Notes under the pieces: generated by a model
What the model was told of the DNA's origin: nothing
What the model saw: only the letters and a program-made list of their open reading frames with translations
Database searches by the model: none
From: Chersky-840 sp035604715
GTDB taxonomy: Bacteria > Actinomycetota > Acidimicrobiia > Acidimicrobiales > UBA8190
Assembly: GCA_963731665.1 (NCBI GenBank)
Contig: CAVSWP010000013.1
Span: forward strand, 225,248-289,247
Direction: 5' to 3'
Length of the DNA: 64,000 bases
Program-made: the position numbers and the translations under genes
Part shown: one piece after another, positions 48,557 to 57,076 of the stretch
How the letters are laid out: every line of letters starts with the position of its first letter
Numbering within the stretch: the stretch's first letter is position 1

Positions 48557-50041
48557 GTGGACGAGATGCGTCAGGACCATGCCGCCGACGACGCCGACGC
48601 CCCGCCTGCCCCGCCCCCGCCTCTGGGAGGCAGCTCGCCGTATCACGACACCGTGCCCGTCCCGACGGCACCGCTGCCACCCGGCGGTCCCGACGCTCCG
48701 GCGCCCCCGGTGTTCCCCGGGACAGCACCACCGGTCCCGCCCCCATCGCCGCTGCCCACCGCTCCGGTGTGGCGCGGGGTCGAGTCACCGCTGGTGCCGG
48801 GATGGCCTCCCGTCGGGTCCCCGCCGCCCCCGCCCTACGGGCCCACGACCCCAGAGCCATGGGCCGGGCCTGTGCCGCGCGCCGGCGGTGGCCGGCCGCG
48901 CGGCTTTCCCGGGTGGGTGGTGGTGGCGGTGGTGGCCGCGCTCATCGGCGGCGGCGCCGGGGCGGGGATCGCCGAGGCGATCGGCACGGGGAACACCACC
49001 GCCGCCGCGCCGCCGGTGAGAGTGGGGGAGGAGACGCCGGGGCCGGCCCTGGCCGGCGGCGCCCAGATCCCCACCATCGTCAAGAGCGTCCTCCCCGAGG
49101 TGGTGTCGATCGACGCCAAGGGCCCCGGGTCGAGCGCCGGTGGCGTGTTCGGGGGGCCGGTGGAGGACCAGGGGACCGGGATGATCATCAGCACCGCCGG
49201 CGAGGTGATCACCAACAACCACGTGATCTCGGGGGCCACCACCATCACCGTGACCCTCTACGGGGGCACCACGGCGTTGCCCGCCACCTTGGTGGGCGCC
49301 GACCCGTCGAGTGACACCGCCCTTCTCCGGATCAACTCCCCGCCCGCCAACCTCCAGCCGGTCACCTTCGGGGACTCGACCAAGCTCCAAGTGGGCGACG
49401 CCGTCATCGCCATCGGCAACGCCTTGGGCCTGTCGGCAGGGACGCCCACGGTGACCTCGGGCATCGTGTCGGCCACGGGGCGTACCGTGCAGGCCGGTGA
49501 CACCGGGTCGGGGGCGGGCGAGACCCTCGAGAACCTGATCCAGACCGACGCGGCCATCAACTCGGGGAACTCGGGCGGTCCGCTGGTGGACTCGGCCGGC
49601 CAGGTGGTGGGGATGAACACCGCCGTGGCCTCGTCGAGTACCGGGAACGCGCCGGCACAGAACATCGGATTCGCCATCCCGTCCGAGTCCATCCAGGGAC
49701 TGGTGGCCACCTTGCGCGCCGGCGGGACGGCGGGCAAGGCCAAGAGCTACCTGGGAGTGGAGGTCACCGACGAGACCCCGCAGGAGCAACAGGCCTACGG
49801 CCTGGTCCCGGCGTCGGGCGCGCTGGTGGTGTCGGTGGTCAGCGGTTCACCGGCAGACAGCGCCGGCATCCAGACCGGCGACGTCATCGTGAGCTTCAAC
49901 GGCAAGGCGGTGACCTCGGCGCAGGGGCTCACCAACGACGTCCAAGGCACCGCGTCGGGCACCTCGGTTCAGCTGGGCCTGTACCGCGGCCAGCAGAAGA
50001 TGACGGTCTCGGCCACGCTTGCCCTCGCCCCCGCCGGTTGA
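48557..50041 (+). CDS. HtrA/DegQ-type serine protease with PDZ domain
   Basis: 494 residues. A Pro-rich cytoplasmic region of about 115 residues precedes one membrane segment (WVVVAVVAALIGGGAGAGIAEAI). The trypsin-like domain has His in TNNHVIS, Asp in SDTALLRI and Ser in INSGNSGGPLVD. A C-terminal PDZ domain (ALVVSVVSGSPADSAGIQTGDVIVSFNG) follows. It should work outside the membrane in envelope protein quality control, like mycobacterial PepD/HtrA. GTG start; an ATG three codons on is also possible. Confidence 0.92.
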   Translation: MDEMRQDHAADDADAPPAPPPPLGGSSPYHDTVPVPTAPLPPGGPDAPAPPVFPGTAPPVPPPSPLPTAPVWRGVESPLVPGWPPVGSPPPPPYGPTTPEPWAGPVPRAGGGRPRGFPGWVVVAVVAALIGGGAGAGIAEAIGTGNTTAAAPPVRVGEETPGPALAGGAQIPTIVKSVLPEVVSIDAKGPGSSAGGVFGGPVEDQGTGMIISTAGEVITNNHVISGATTITVTLYGGTTALPATLVGADPSSDTALLRINSPPANLQPVTFGDSTKLQVGDAVIAIGNALGLSAGTPTVTSGIVSATGRTVQAGDTGSGAGETLENLIQTDAAINSGNSGGPLVDSAGQVVGMNTAVASSSTGNAPAQNIGFAIPSESIQGLVATLRAGGTAGKAKSYLGVEVTDETPQEQQAYGLVPASGALVVSVVSGSPADSAGIQTGDVIVSFNGKAVTSAQGLTNDVQGTASGTSVQLGLYRGQQKMTVSATLALAPAG

Positions 50042-50064
50042 CGTCGAGGGTTCTGCGGGGCCGA

Positions 50065-50556
50065 TCAGCGCCCGGCCCGGCCGTCGACGAGCTCGCGCAG
50101 GATGTCCACGTGCCCGGCGTGGCGCGCCGTCTCTTCGACGAGGTGGACGAGCATCCAGCGCAGGGTGAGCCCGTGGCGTCCGAGGGCGAGGGTTCGTTCC
50201 AGGTCGGGACAGGCGGTGACGATCTCGTCGGTCTGCCGGCCCGCCACCGCGTACTCGTGGCGCACCGACTTCACCGTGTCGTCGGGCTCGAGCTCGAAGC
50301 CGTCGCCGCGCAGGACCACGTCGGAGCCGGCGAAGCGCCGTTGCGCCCAGTAGACCTCCACGAAGGCCAGGTGCTTCACGAGCCCGAGCAGGGTGGTGTC
50401 CGAGCTCACGAGCCGACGCCGGGCGTCATCCTCGGAGACGCCGTCGAGCTTGGCGTCGATGCTGGCGCGCAGGTAGCCGAGGAAGGCGAGCAGGGTTTCC
50501 TTCTCCCCCGAGACCAGAGCGGGCACGTTGTGATCCGCGCTCTGCTGGGGTGTCAC
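50065..50556 (-). CDS. DinB/DUF664-family protein
   Basis: 163 residues, a four-helix bundle. The metal-binding histidines are in LVKHLAFVEVYW and MLVHLVEETARHAGHVDILRELVDG. This matches DinB/MST-type actinobacterial proteins. Some are thiol-dependent transferases that use mycothiol or bacillithiol. The GTG start overlaps the stop of the LmbE-type deacetylase gene upstream. This pairing with an MshB/Mca-like enzyme is suggestive of thiol metabolism. Confidence 0.82.
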   Translation of the reverse strand: MTPQQSADHNVPALVSGEKETLLAFLGYLRASIDAKLDGVSEDDARRRLVSSDTTLLGLVKHLAFVEVYWAQRRFAGSDVVLRGDGFELEPDDTVKSVRHEYAVAGRQTDEIVTACPDLERTLALGRHGLTLRWMLVHLVEETARHAGHVDILRELVDGRAGR

Positions 50557-51347
50557 GGCCCGGCCCCGACGAGCGAATCCTCGAATCCGGGCCCGCCCTC
50601 GGCTCCGACGCGGATGTACCACTCGGTGCCCCACACCGCCGCGAACGCCTCGGGCGGCATGCTGAGGAAGAACGAGGTGTCGCTGATCTGACTGGCGTGC
50701 GCCTCCATGGCGCGCCGTTTGCGGTCGAGGTAGCGGCTCACGTCCACGGCTGTGGTGATGCGCTCGGCGTGCACCCCCAGGGTGTCGAGCATGGCCCGTT
50801 GCTCGTCGGGCATGGAGAGCCCGAACTCGGCCGAGCGCGCCGCCAGGGACAACATGTAGTCCCGGTTCACGGTGGCCATGAACACACGCCCGGTTCCGGC
50901 CAGCTCGCCGGCCCGCAGCCCCACGCGGTGCACCTGGATGTGGTCGGGGTGGCCGTACCCGCCGTTCTCGTCGTAGGCCGCCAGGACCTCCGCGCCCTCC
51001 TCGTCGAGGAGGGCGGCCAGGCGGGTGGCGGCCTCGTCGACGTCGGCCCGCCAGAACGACGCCGGGTCGTCGTTGGTGTTCTCGCCCGCCATCCCCGAAT
51101 CGCCGTACCCGAGGAAGACGTGGCGCGCCACTCCGAGGACCTCACACGCGGCGGCCAGCTCGACGGCGCGTCGCTCGGCCAGGCTCTCGCCGGGGCCGAG
51201 GAATCCGTCGGGAACCTCGCCCCGCTCCCCGCGCGTGGCGGTGACGAGCACGACGCGATGGCCGTCGGCGGCCATCCGGGCCATGGTCCCACCCGTCTGG
51301 ATCGCCTCGTCGTCGGGATGGGCGTGGAAGAACACGGCGGTGGCCAT
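50553..51347 (-). CDS. PIG-L/LmbE-family deacetylase (MshB/Mca-like)
   Basis: 264 residues. AVFFHAHPDDEAIQTGGT has the zinc-binding AHPDDE motif and YGHPDHIQVHRVG the distal HPDH histidines. In actinobacteria this family includes MshB (mycothiol biosynthesis) and Mca (mycothiol conjugate amidase). Length and the GHPDHIQVH segment fit that group, but I cannot separate the two functions. It is coupled to the DinB gene downstream. Confidence 0.85.
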   Translation of the reverse strand: MATAVFFHAHPDDEAIQTGGTMARMAADGHRVVLVTATRGERGEVPDGFLGPGESLAERRAVELAAACEVLGVARHVFLGYGDSGMAGENTNDDPASFWRADVDEAATRLAALLDEEGAEVLAAYDENGGYGHPDHIQVHRVGLRAGELAGTGRVFMATVNRDYMLSLAARSAEFGLSMPDEQRAMLDTLGVHAERITTAVDVSRYLDRKRRAMEAHASQISDTSFFLSMPPEAFAAVWGTEWYIRVGAEGGPGFEDSLVGAGP

Positions 51348-51443
51348 CGCTCGGGGAGGCTAGGGCATCGGTGACCTGCTCGACACGGCGACGGTGGGGG
51401 AGGGGAGGCGGGCGTGGTGCCACGGCGGCCGGGCCAGCTCGGC

Positions 51444-51956
51444 TCAGCAGGTATTCGATGACCGGGCCCGACCGGTGTTGAAGGTCAGGGTGTTGACGCC
51501 ACCGGGTTGCCACGAGGTCCCGAGGGAGTCGTCGTGGGCCATCTCGACCATGACACTGGGCGAACCGGTGGCGGTCTTCAGGTCGGGGCTGGTGAGGTTC
51601 CAAAAGGCACATGACGCCGTCACGATGAACGACACCGTCCTGATCGTGGAGGGCAGGTTCAACAGGACGGCCTCCTTGGCGTCGGCCAGCGAGGTGCCGA
51701 TCCGGAGCACCTCGACGTACTGCGTGACGCGACCGTCGACCGGCATGACCTCGACGAACTGGGGCATGGGGCCCTGCGGGGTGGCCACGGTGGGCCCGTA
51801 GGCGCGCAGCCCGGCGTCGTCGCGATCCTCGTGGTGTGCGGCGTTCCAGGTCGCCAAGGTGGCGCCGAAACCGGTGAGTTCTGGCCCGGACGATCCACAG
51901 GCACTGACGAGCAATGCGATTGCCACGACGGCGGGTAAGTACGAGCGCCTCGCCAT
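51444..51956 (-). CDS. Small secreted lipoprotein
   Basis: 170 residues. The signal peptide MARRSYLPAVVAIALLVSAC ends in a perfect lipobox (LVSAC). The mature part has no family that I recognise; two internal cysteines (in TASCAFWN and the final residue) may pair. It diverges from the dienelactone hydrolase gene. Confidence 0.75.
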   Translation of the reverse strand: MARRSYLPAVVAIALLVSACGSSGPELTGFGATLATWNAAHHEDRDDAGLRAYGPTVATPQGPMPQFVEVMPVDGRVTQYVEVLRIGTSLADAKEAVLLNLPSTIRTVSFIVTASCAFWNLTSPDLKTATGSPSVMVEMAHDDSLGTSWQPGGVNTLTFNTGRARSSNTC

Positions 51957-52162
51957 AGCCGGCCATCATGCCCGAAGCGGTGAGAGGACAAGGGCGCGTG
52001 CCCTCTCGGCTCGCAGAGTCACCCGAGCGCCCCGCCATACCTTTTCTGATATACCCTTCCCTCCCGGTCCTCAGATGGTGGGCGCGCAGCGCGGGATGGC
52101 ATCGTGTGTCCGACCGCCTCCGTCGAGGTGGCGTAGTGACCGAGACGAGACGAGGAGCTTCG

Positions 52163-52876
52163 ATGGCGAGGACCGTGACACTCACGACGGCGGACGGCGA
52201 CATGGGTCTATACGACGTCGAACCGGAAGGGGAGGGGCGCGCCGCGGTCATCGTCGTCCAGGAGGCCTTCGGGGTGAACGGCCATATCGAGGACGTCACC
52301 CGCCGGGTGGCGGCGGCCGGGTATCGCGCCGTGGCCCCCCACCTCTTTCATAGAACCGGCGATCCCGTCATCGACTACGGCGACTACGAGAAGCTCATGC
52401 CCCACTTTTCGGGGCTCTCGGAGGCGGGGGTGCTCAACGACATCGATGCATCGATCGCCTACCTCGAGAAGGCGGGCTTCGCTCCGGCGCGCATCGGCAT
52501 TGTGGGGTTCTGCATGGGCGGAACGGTGGCGTACCTGGCGGCGGTGCGCCGACCTCTCGGTGCCGCGGTGACCTTCTACGGCGCCGGCGTCACCGAAGGC
52601 CGCTTCGGGATGGGGTCGATGGTGGACCTGGCTGGTGCGCTCCAAGCGCCGTGGCTGGGCCTCTACGGGGACGAGGACGCTGGGATCCCGGTCGAACAGG
52701 TCGAAGCGCTGCGGGTTGCCCTCGGCTCCGCCAAAGTCGACACCGAAATCGTGCGGTACCCCGAAGCCGGACACGGATTTCACTGCGACATGCGTGGCGA
52801 CTACCACGAGCCGTCGGCCGCCGACGCCTGGCGGCGCACCCTGGCGTGGTTCGAGAAGTACCTCGCCACGAGCTGA
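52163..52876 (+). CDS. Dienelactone hydrolase family protein
   Basis: 237 residues, alpha/beta hydrolase. The nucleophile is the Cys in GFCMGG. Asp is in GLYGDEDAGIP and His in AGHGFHCD, so the Cys-Asp-His triad of dienelactone hydrolases is complete. It hydrolyses lactones such as those in aromatic catabolism, but no pathway genes are near. The ATG with GAGGAG ahead was preferred over an upstream start in the same frame. Confidence 0.9.
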   Translation: MARTVTLTTADGDMGLYDVEPEGEGRAAVIVVQEAFGVNGHIEDVTRRVAAAGYRAVAPHLFHRTGDPVIDYGDYEKLMPHFSGLSEAGVLNDIDASIAYLEKAGFAPARIGIVGFCMGGTVAYLAAVRRPLGAAVTFYGAGVTEGRFGMGSMVDLAGALQAPWLGLYGDEDAGIPVEQVEALRVALGSAKVDTEIVRYPEAGHGFHCDMRGDYHEPSAADAWRRTLAWFEKYLATS

Positions 52877-53317
52877 CGGGACGCCAGCGCGGACAGGAGG
52901 TCTTTGGGCGAGGAGCCGGAACTCGGGGCGCGCTCAGCCGTGAGGAGAAAACCGAGTGGGACCGGCGAGGCGCGGACCTCGCTGTGAGAACCGACGCCTG
53001 CGCCTCGCCGTTGCCCTTCCAAAAGGTCGCCAGCGAGGTGTCTGGGGTGGTGGCCGCAGACACCGTACGCCCTCCAGGATGAGGTGTCCACGGCTAGGAG
53101 AGAATGAACCCTGAGGTGGAGCAACAGCCGTCGACAGGGTCGCGGGAGCACATCGGGGCCCCGGCTTCTCGTCGCCCGGGCCCGTCTGGGTGCGAGTCTC
53201 AGGTAAGGATAAACCGCCGATAATGTATCTTATGTAAAGTTCGGCCAGAGAGGGATGGCACGCCCAGGACAGGCAGGAATGGGGTCGTGAGCTGGCCCTC
53301 CCCCCGGGCCGGGGTCC
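52877..53317. other. 441-bp intergenic region without a recognisable gene
   Basis: No ORF with coding character is seen on either strand. The last about 100 bp contain an AT-rich patch (GATAATGTATCTTATGTAAAG at about 53219-53238) that stands out against the GC-rich surroundings. It may be a promoter or the scar of an old insertion. Both flanking genes end toward it. Confidence 0.4.
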
Positions 53318-53944
53318 TCAGGGCCTGGGGTTGAAGCCGAGCCCCGGGCTGGGCATCGGGTAGACGCGGCCCCCGGGGCCGCAGATGTCGTCGATGAGGC
53401 CGTACTCGAGGGCCTGGTCGGCATCGAGGAACCGTCCGGTGGCGAGGTCGTGTTCGATGGCATCCGGGGCCCGGTGCAGCGCCGGGGCCAGGCGTTCGCA
53501 GAAGCTCGTGAGCTGGGTCCGGTGATGGCCGGCCCAGGCGTCGAGGTCCCGGGCGGCGCCCGAGTGCTCGAAGACGGGCTCCGAGAGCCGGAAGCGGGCA
53601 TGGGGCGTGGCCCGGCGACGGTGGGCGACGGCCAGAGGCCCGATGGCGGGCCCGACCGCCTGGCCGACGCAGGTGGCGGTGAGCTCCACCCCCAAGAGGT
53701 CGATCACGTCGATGAGGCACAAGGCGGCGTCGAGGGTGCCGCCGGGGCTGTCGATCTGGAGGTGGACGGGGTCGTCCCCCGTGGCGTCGAGGGTCATGAG
53801 CTCGGCGGCCAGGTGGCTGGCGGCCATGTCGTCGAGGGGTCCCCACAGAAACACCACGCGCTGCTCGAACAGCCGGTCTCGGACCGTCGGGCTCCGGTCG
53901 TCGGCGGGTGTCGGGGGGCGGGCCGTGCCGGGGCAGCTGGTCAC
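53318..53944 (-). CDS. ClpP-fold protein lacking the catalytic triad (ClpR-like pseudoprotease)
   Basis: 208 residues, ClpP length, with LFEQRVVFLWGPLDD, HLQIDSPGGTLDAALCLIDV and the C-terminal GRFLDADQALEYGLIDDI clearly of the ClpP family. Aligned to E. coli ClpP, the nucleophile Ser becomes Gly98 (VGQAVGPAIG), the His becomes Ser121 (RLSEP) and the Asp becomes Gly170 (LATGRF). It should be inactive, like the ClpR subunits of cyanobacteria and plastids. It could form mixed rings with the active ClpP encoded at 56422. Its GTG start overlaps the stop of the XRE regulator gene. Confidence 0.85.
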   Translation of the reverse strand: MTSCPGTARPPTPADDRSPTVRDRLFEQRVVFLWGPLDDMAASHLAAELMTLDATGDDPVHLQIDSPGGTLDAALCLIDVIDLLGVELTATCVGQAVGPAIGPLAVAHRRRATPHARFRLSEPVFEHSGAARDLDAWAGHHRTQLTSFCERLAPALHRAPDAIEHDLATGRFLDADQALEYGLIDDICGPGGRVYPMPSPGLGFNPRP

Positions 53945-54204
53945 CGGCCCCGCTCCCCCAGCCGCCAGTCGAGCTCCATACCGACGGCGGCTGCGTAGCG
54001 CTCCAGGGTTGACAGGCGGACGTCGGCCTCCCCGGCCTCGAGGCGCGCCACCGCCGACTGCGACGTTCCCATGCGGGCCGCGACTTCGGTCTGCGACAGT
54101 CCCAAGGACTGGCGCGTGCTCACCAGCTCGGCGCTCAGGTCCTTGCGTCGTTGTGCCATCTCCCGGAATCCGGGGAACACCGTTTCGTGGCGGCGCGCGG
54201 TCAC
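53941..54204 (-). CDS. XRE-family transcriptional regulator
   Basis: 87 residues. LVSTRQSLGLSQTEVAARMGTSQSAVARLEAGEADVRLSTLERYAAAVGMEL is a complete Cro/C1 helix-turn-helix. AAGGAGG lies 5 bp before the GTG start. It is coupled by a GTGA overlap to the ClpP-like gene. It may regulate that operon and possibly the clpP gene beyond the inserted element; this is inferred from position. Confidence 0.85.
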   Translation of the reverse strand: MTARRHETVFPGFREMAQRRKDLSAELVSTRQSLGLSQTEVAARMGTSQSAVARLEAGEADVRLSTLERYAAAVGMELDWRLGERGR

Positions 54205-54252
54205 CGGCCTCCTTGTCGTCGCACTCCGTCGGACCCGTGTCGACGTTCCATG

Positions 54253-54272
54253 TTACCTCGAATATGATATCT
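54253..54272. repeat. 20-bp imperfect direct repeat, copy 1
   Basis: TTACCTCGAATATGATATCT matches 56285-56304 at 16 of 20 positions in the same orientation. One copy precedes the XRE/ClpP-like operon and the other precedes clpP. It may be a shared operator for the XRE regulator, or part of the insertion event. Confidence 0.35.
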
Positions 54273-54329
54273 CAACAGTGTGGGTAAATATCCCTTGACT
54301 GCCGAAGTCCAGGTCAGTATACTAGGAAT

Positions 54330-55283
54330 ATGGCACCTGGTAACCGCAAGGCCCCCCAACGAGCAGCCTCGTCGGAATCGCAATTCTCCCTCATGGAGTT
54401 CACGCGCCACTTCCCCGACGACGACGCCTGCCTGACGTATCTGTGGCGCTCTCGTTACTCCCAGGACGGCGATCACGCCTTCTGCCCTATGTGCGAGGAG
54501 GAGCGCCTTTTCAAGCACTACGAGGGCAAGCAGCAGCGTCAGGCGTGGTCGTGCACGGCCTGTGGGCACTACCTCTACCCCACCGCCGGGACCATCTTCC
54601 ACAAGTCCTCGACCTCGCTCCACCTTTGGTTCTACGCGATGTACCTCATGTCGAGCACTCGTTGTGGCATCTCGGCCAAGCAGCTGGAGCGCGAGCTGGG
54701 AGTCACGTACAAAACCGCATGGCGGATGTTCACCTTGATCCGCAATGAGTTGATGACCCAGGACGACGAGCCTCTTACGGGCCATGTAGAGGCCGACGAG
54801 ATGTACCACGGTGGACGGCCTCGCAAGGGCGACATTCGCACGCCCGAAGACCGCGTCCGCTGGGGCGATTCCAAGACGGTCGTATTCGGTGCCGTCGAGC
54901 GTGGTGGGAGGGTCAAGGCCCACGTCATCCCGAGCACTCGCGGATCGACATTGCAGCGTGCGGTGGAGGCAACGGTGGTGCGGAACGCGTCGGTGCTCTA
55001 CACCGACCAGGCCAAGCAGTACCACTCCATGACAAAGAAGGGGTGGGACCACCACACCATCGACCACTCGGCCAAGGTTTACGTGAGCGGAGATGTCCAC
55101 ACTCAGACCATCGATGGATTCTGGTCCCTCGTGAAGCGCGGCATTTCGGGGACTCACCACGCGGTCTCCCCGAAATGGCTACAGGGATATCTCAACGAGT
55201 ACGTCTGGCGGTACAACCACCGCGACGACCCACGGGCGATGTTTGCCCTACTGCTCCTTCGGGCGGCGAAGCCGACGTTTTGA
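54330..55283 (+). CDS. IS1595-family transposase (ISXO2-like), element 1
   Basis: 317 residues. The N-terminal zinc ribbon has FCPMC and SCTACG pairs, and the DDE-type core includes GHVEADEMYHGG and SVLYTDQAKQYHS. In the third motif, HTQTIDGFWSLVKRGISGTHHAV, a Gln stands where related proteins, including the two others in this window, have Asn (HTNTVEGFF). The final Lys is kept. That change might reduce activity. The distance from elements 2 and 3 shows it came separately. Confidence 0.9.
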   Translation: MAPGNRKAPQRAASSESQFSLMEFTRHFPDDDACLTYLWRSRYSQDGDHAFCPMCEEERLFKHYEGKQQRQAWSCTACGHYLYPTAGTIFHKSSTSLHLWFYAMYLMSSTRCGISAKQLERELGVTYKTAWRMFTLIRNELMTQDDEPLTGHVEADEMYHGGRPRKGDIRTPEDRVRWGDSKTVVFGAVERGGRVKAHVIPSTRGSTLQRAVEATVVRNASVLYTDQAKQYHSMTKKGWDHHTIDHSAKVYVSGDVHTQTIDGFWSLVKRGISGTHHAVSPKWLQGYLNEYVWRYNHRDDPRAMFALLLLRAAKPTF

Positions 55284-55415
55284 TGGGCGCAGGGGCTTCC
55301 GTGGCTTGGCCACTTTCTCCAGGTCACGGAAGACCTGCTCCCTGGTCGGAATCGGGATTTCGTGCCCCTTGGGCGTGTATTGGGTGGGTTCTGGTTCCTT
55401 CGGTTCCTCGGGCAT
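55248..55415 (-). CDS. Small charged ORF converging on the transposase of element 1
   Basis: 55 codons starting at ATG: proline- and Glu-rich start (MPEEPKEPEPTQYTPKGHEI), a helical IPTREQVFRDLEKVAK middle and a basic end (KRRLRRPKEQ). The 3' end overlaps the transposase by 36 bp in antisense. The arrangement repeats in element 3, where a small converging ORF also overlaps the transposase end. Function unknown. It may be an accessory protein of the element. Confidence 0.5.
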   Translation of the reverse strand: MPEEPKEPEPTQYTPKGHEIPIPTREQVFRDLEKVAKPRKPLRPSKRRLRRPKEQ

Positions 55416-55434
55416 CGTTCTCCAAGGTTACGCA

Positions 55435-56250
55435 ATGAATCACGGTCACTTGCTCCACAGTGTCGATCTCAAGATCGAGCGGGCCGAGCACCACCTGAAA
55501 CGTCTGCACGAAATGGGGAAACAGCTCACCGCCAAGAAACCGTATTCCGCTGACCCCGAGCCAGATCCAGGCATCCCGAAGCGAACCAACTACCGAGCCA
55601 AGGTCAAAGAGCAACCCCCGGACACCTATCGCACCGTCGTCGGGGATTGCGTTCACAACTTGCGCGCTTCCCTGGACAACCTGGCCCACGCCTTGGCCAT
55701 GCGACACACTGGAGAGCCCCTGCCGTTTGAACACAAGATCGCGTTCCCGATCAAGAACAGGCGTGGAGAGTTCCCGAGTATCAGCAACGCGGGTCAAGTC
55801 TTGGGGGCTATGCCTCCCCGAGCCAGGACACTGATTGAGACGTTGCAGCCATACCACCGAAGGAATGACCCCCAGAACCACCCCTTGGCGAGACTCAGAG
55901 ACCTTGATGACTTCGACAAGCACCGCGTTCTCCATATCGTGAACGCCGTCCCGACAAGCGCCAAGTTTGAGTTCTCCGTGCCGCTCAAAGGTGCCGTCAG
56001 CGACATCACCCATGGCCCGCTGGAAGACGATGCAATAGTCGGTTGGGTCGATATGACGAACGCCATCCCCTTTGCTCCCGGTGCTGGCCCCAAGGTCAAG
56101 GTGGAAGTGAAGGCAAGTTTTGGCACTGGAATAGCGTTCGACCGGGCTGGACCGGGCCAGGGAGACGGGGTCACGTACCTCATCGAGGAGGAACTTCTTC
56201 CCTACGTCAAAGACGTGGTGCTGCCAAAGTTCACCCGTTTCTTCGTCTGA
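55435..56250 (+). CDS. Hypothetical passenger protein of element 1
   Basis: 271 residues, soluble and not obviously related to a named family. It starts MNHGHLLHSVDLKIERAEHHL, helical, and contains GDCVHNLRASLDNLAHALAMRHTG and LRDLDDFDKHRVLHIVNAVP, motifs that I associate with uncharacterised actinobacterial proteins of about this length. No nuclease or methyltransferase motif is visible. Codon use is less GC-biased than the chromosome, fitting a mobile origin. Confidence 0.6.
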   Translation: MNHGHLLHSVDLKIERAEHHLKRLHEMGKQLTAKKPYSADPEPDPGIPKRTNYRAKVKEQPPDTYRTVVGDCVHNLRASLDNLAHALAMRHTGEPLPFEHKIAFPIKNRRGEFPSISNAGQVLGAMPPRARTLIETLQPYHRRNDPQNHPLARLRDLDDFDKHRVLHIVNAVPTSAKFEFSVPLKGAVSDITHGPLEDDAIVGWVDMTNAIPFAPGAGPKVKVEVKASFGTGIAFDRAGPGQGDGVTYLIEEELLPYVKDVVLPKFTRFFV

Positions 56251-56284
56251 TTGCGGTCTCATCGGCCCTGCTCAGCGGGTCGAT

Positions 56285-56304
56285 TTACCTCGGATTGGGT
56301 ATCT
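56285..56304. repeat. 20-bp imperfect direct repeat, copy 2
   Basis: TTACCTCGGATTGGGTATCT, the partner of 54253-54272, lies about 120 bp before clpP. Its position fits a regulator-binding site in the clpP leader. Confidence 0.35.
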
Positions 56305-56421
56305 GTAGTACGGTATATGCCCTGGTCAGAGCTTAGGCAGAGAAGACCCATTTGCCCAACAGTGAGATATCCGGGTCGGGTGTGGGAAACGCCCGGCAGA
56401 GGCCGTTCCCGAGGAGGACGC

Positions 56422-57054
56422 GTGTCGTTACTTCAGTCGGTGATCCCCACTGTTCTCGAGCAGTCGGCGCGTGGCGAGCGCGCCTTCGACATCTACTCGT
56501 TGCTCCTGCGAGAGCGCATCGTGTTCCTGGGACAGGAAGTCGACGACCAGATCGCCAACCTCATCATCGCCGAGCTGCTTTACCTCGAGGCCGAGGATCC
56601 CGAGCGCGACATCTCGCTGTACATCAACTCCCCCGGCGGGCTGGCCTACGCCGGCATGGCCATCTATGACGTGATCCAGCACATCCGCCCGGATGTTTCC
56701 ACGGTGTGCGTGGGCATGGGCATGTCGGCGGCCGCCATGGTCCTGTGCGGCGGGGCGCAGGGGAAGCGCTTGGCTCTTCCGAGCGCCAAGATCATGATCC
56801 ACCAGGGATCGGCGGGCACCCGGGGCGCCCCGCGCGACATGGAAATCCAGTTGCGGGAGGTGCTCGCCACCACCAGGCGCCTGGCCGAGGTCATCGCCCA
56901 TCACACCGGACGTCCGGTCGAGCAGGTCGAGAAGGACCTCGACCGCGACTACTTCATGACCGCCCAGGAGGCCAAGGACTACGGCCTGATCGACGACATC
57001 ATCGCTCCGCGTCGCGGCCTTGCCTTTCCCGAACCATTGTCCGCCACGGGGTAG
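56422..57054 (+). CDS. clpP: ATP-dependent Clp protease proteolytic subunit ClpP (active)
   Basis: 210 residues. The GTG at 56422 is preceded by GAGGAGG 4 bp upstream and gives the normal ClpP start (LLQSVIPTVLEQSARGERAFDIYS). The triad is intact: Ser102 (GMGMSAAAM), His127 (KIMIHQGS) and Asp176 (LDRDYF). It forms the tetradecameric chamber used by ClpX/ClpC. In other bacteria clpP is often followed by clpX or a second clpP, but here a converging lipoprotein follows. Only 3 kb away lies the inactive paralogue. Confidence 0.95.
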   Translation: MSLLQSVIPTVLEQSARGERAFDIYSLLLRERIVFLGQEVDDQIANLIIAELLYLEAEDPERDISLYINSPGGLAYAGMAIYDVIQHIRPDVSTVCVGMGMSAAAMVLCGGAQGKRLALPSAKIMIHQGSAGTRGAPRDMEIQLREVLATTRRLAEVIAHHTGRPVEQVEKDLDRDYFMTAQEAKDYGLIDDIIAPRRGLAFPEPLSATG

Positions 57055-57076
57055 CGGTTCAGGAGGGGACGGACGT

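Larger units (their letters stand above)
54266..56371. mobile_element. IS1595/ISXO2-like element 1 with passenger gene (boundaries tentative)
   Basis: It contains a transposase, a small converging ORF and a hypothetical passenger gene between the XRE/ClpP-like operon and clpP. Candidate ends are GATATCTCA (54266-54274) and its exact inverse TGAGATATC (56363-56371). Internal to these, similarity continues with two one-base gaps (GTGTGGGTAAAT versus GTTGGGCAAAT). No clear target duplication is visible, so the ends may be slightly different. Composition is lower in GC than the neighbours. Confidence 0.5.
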
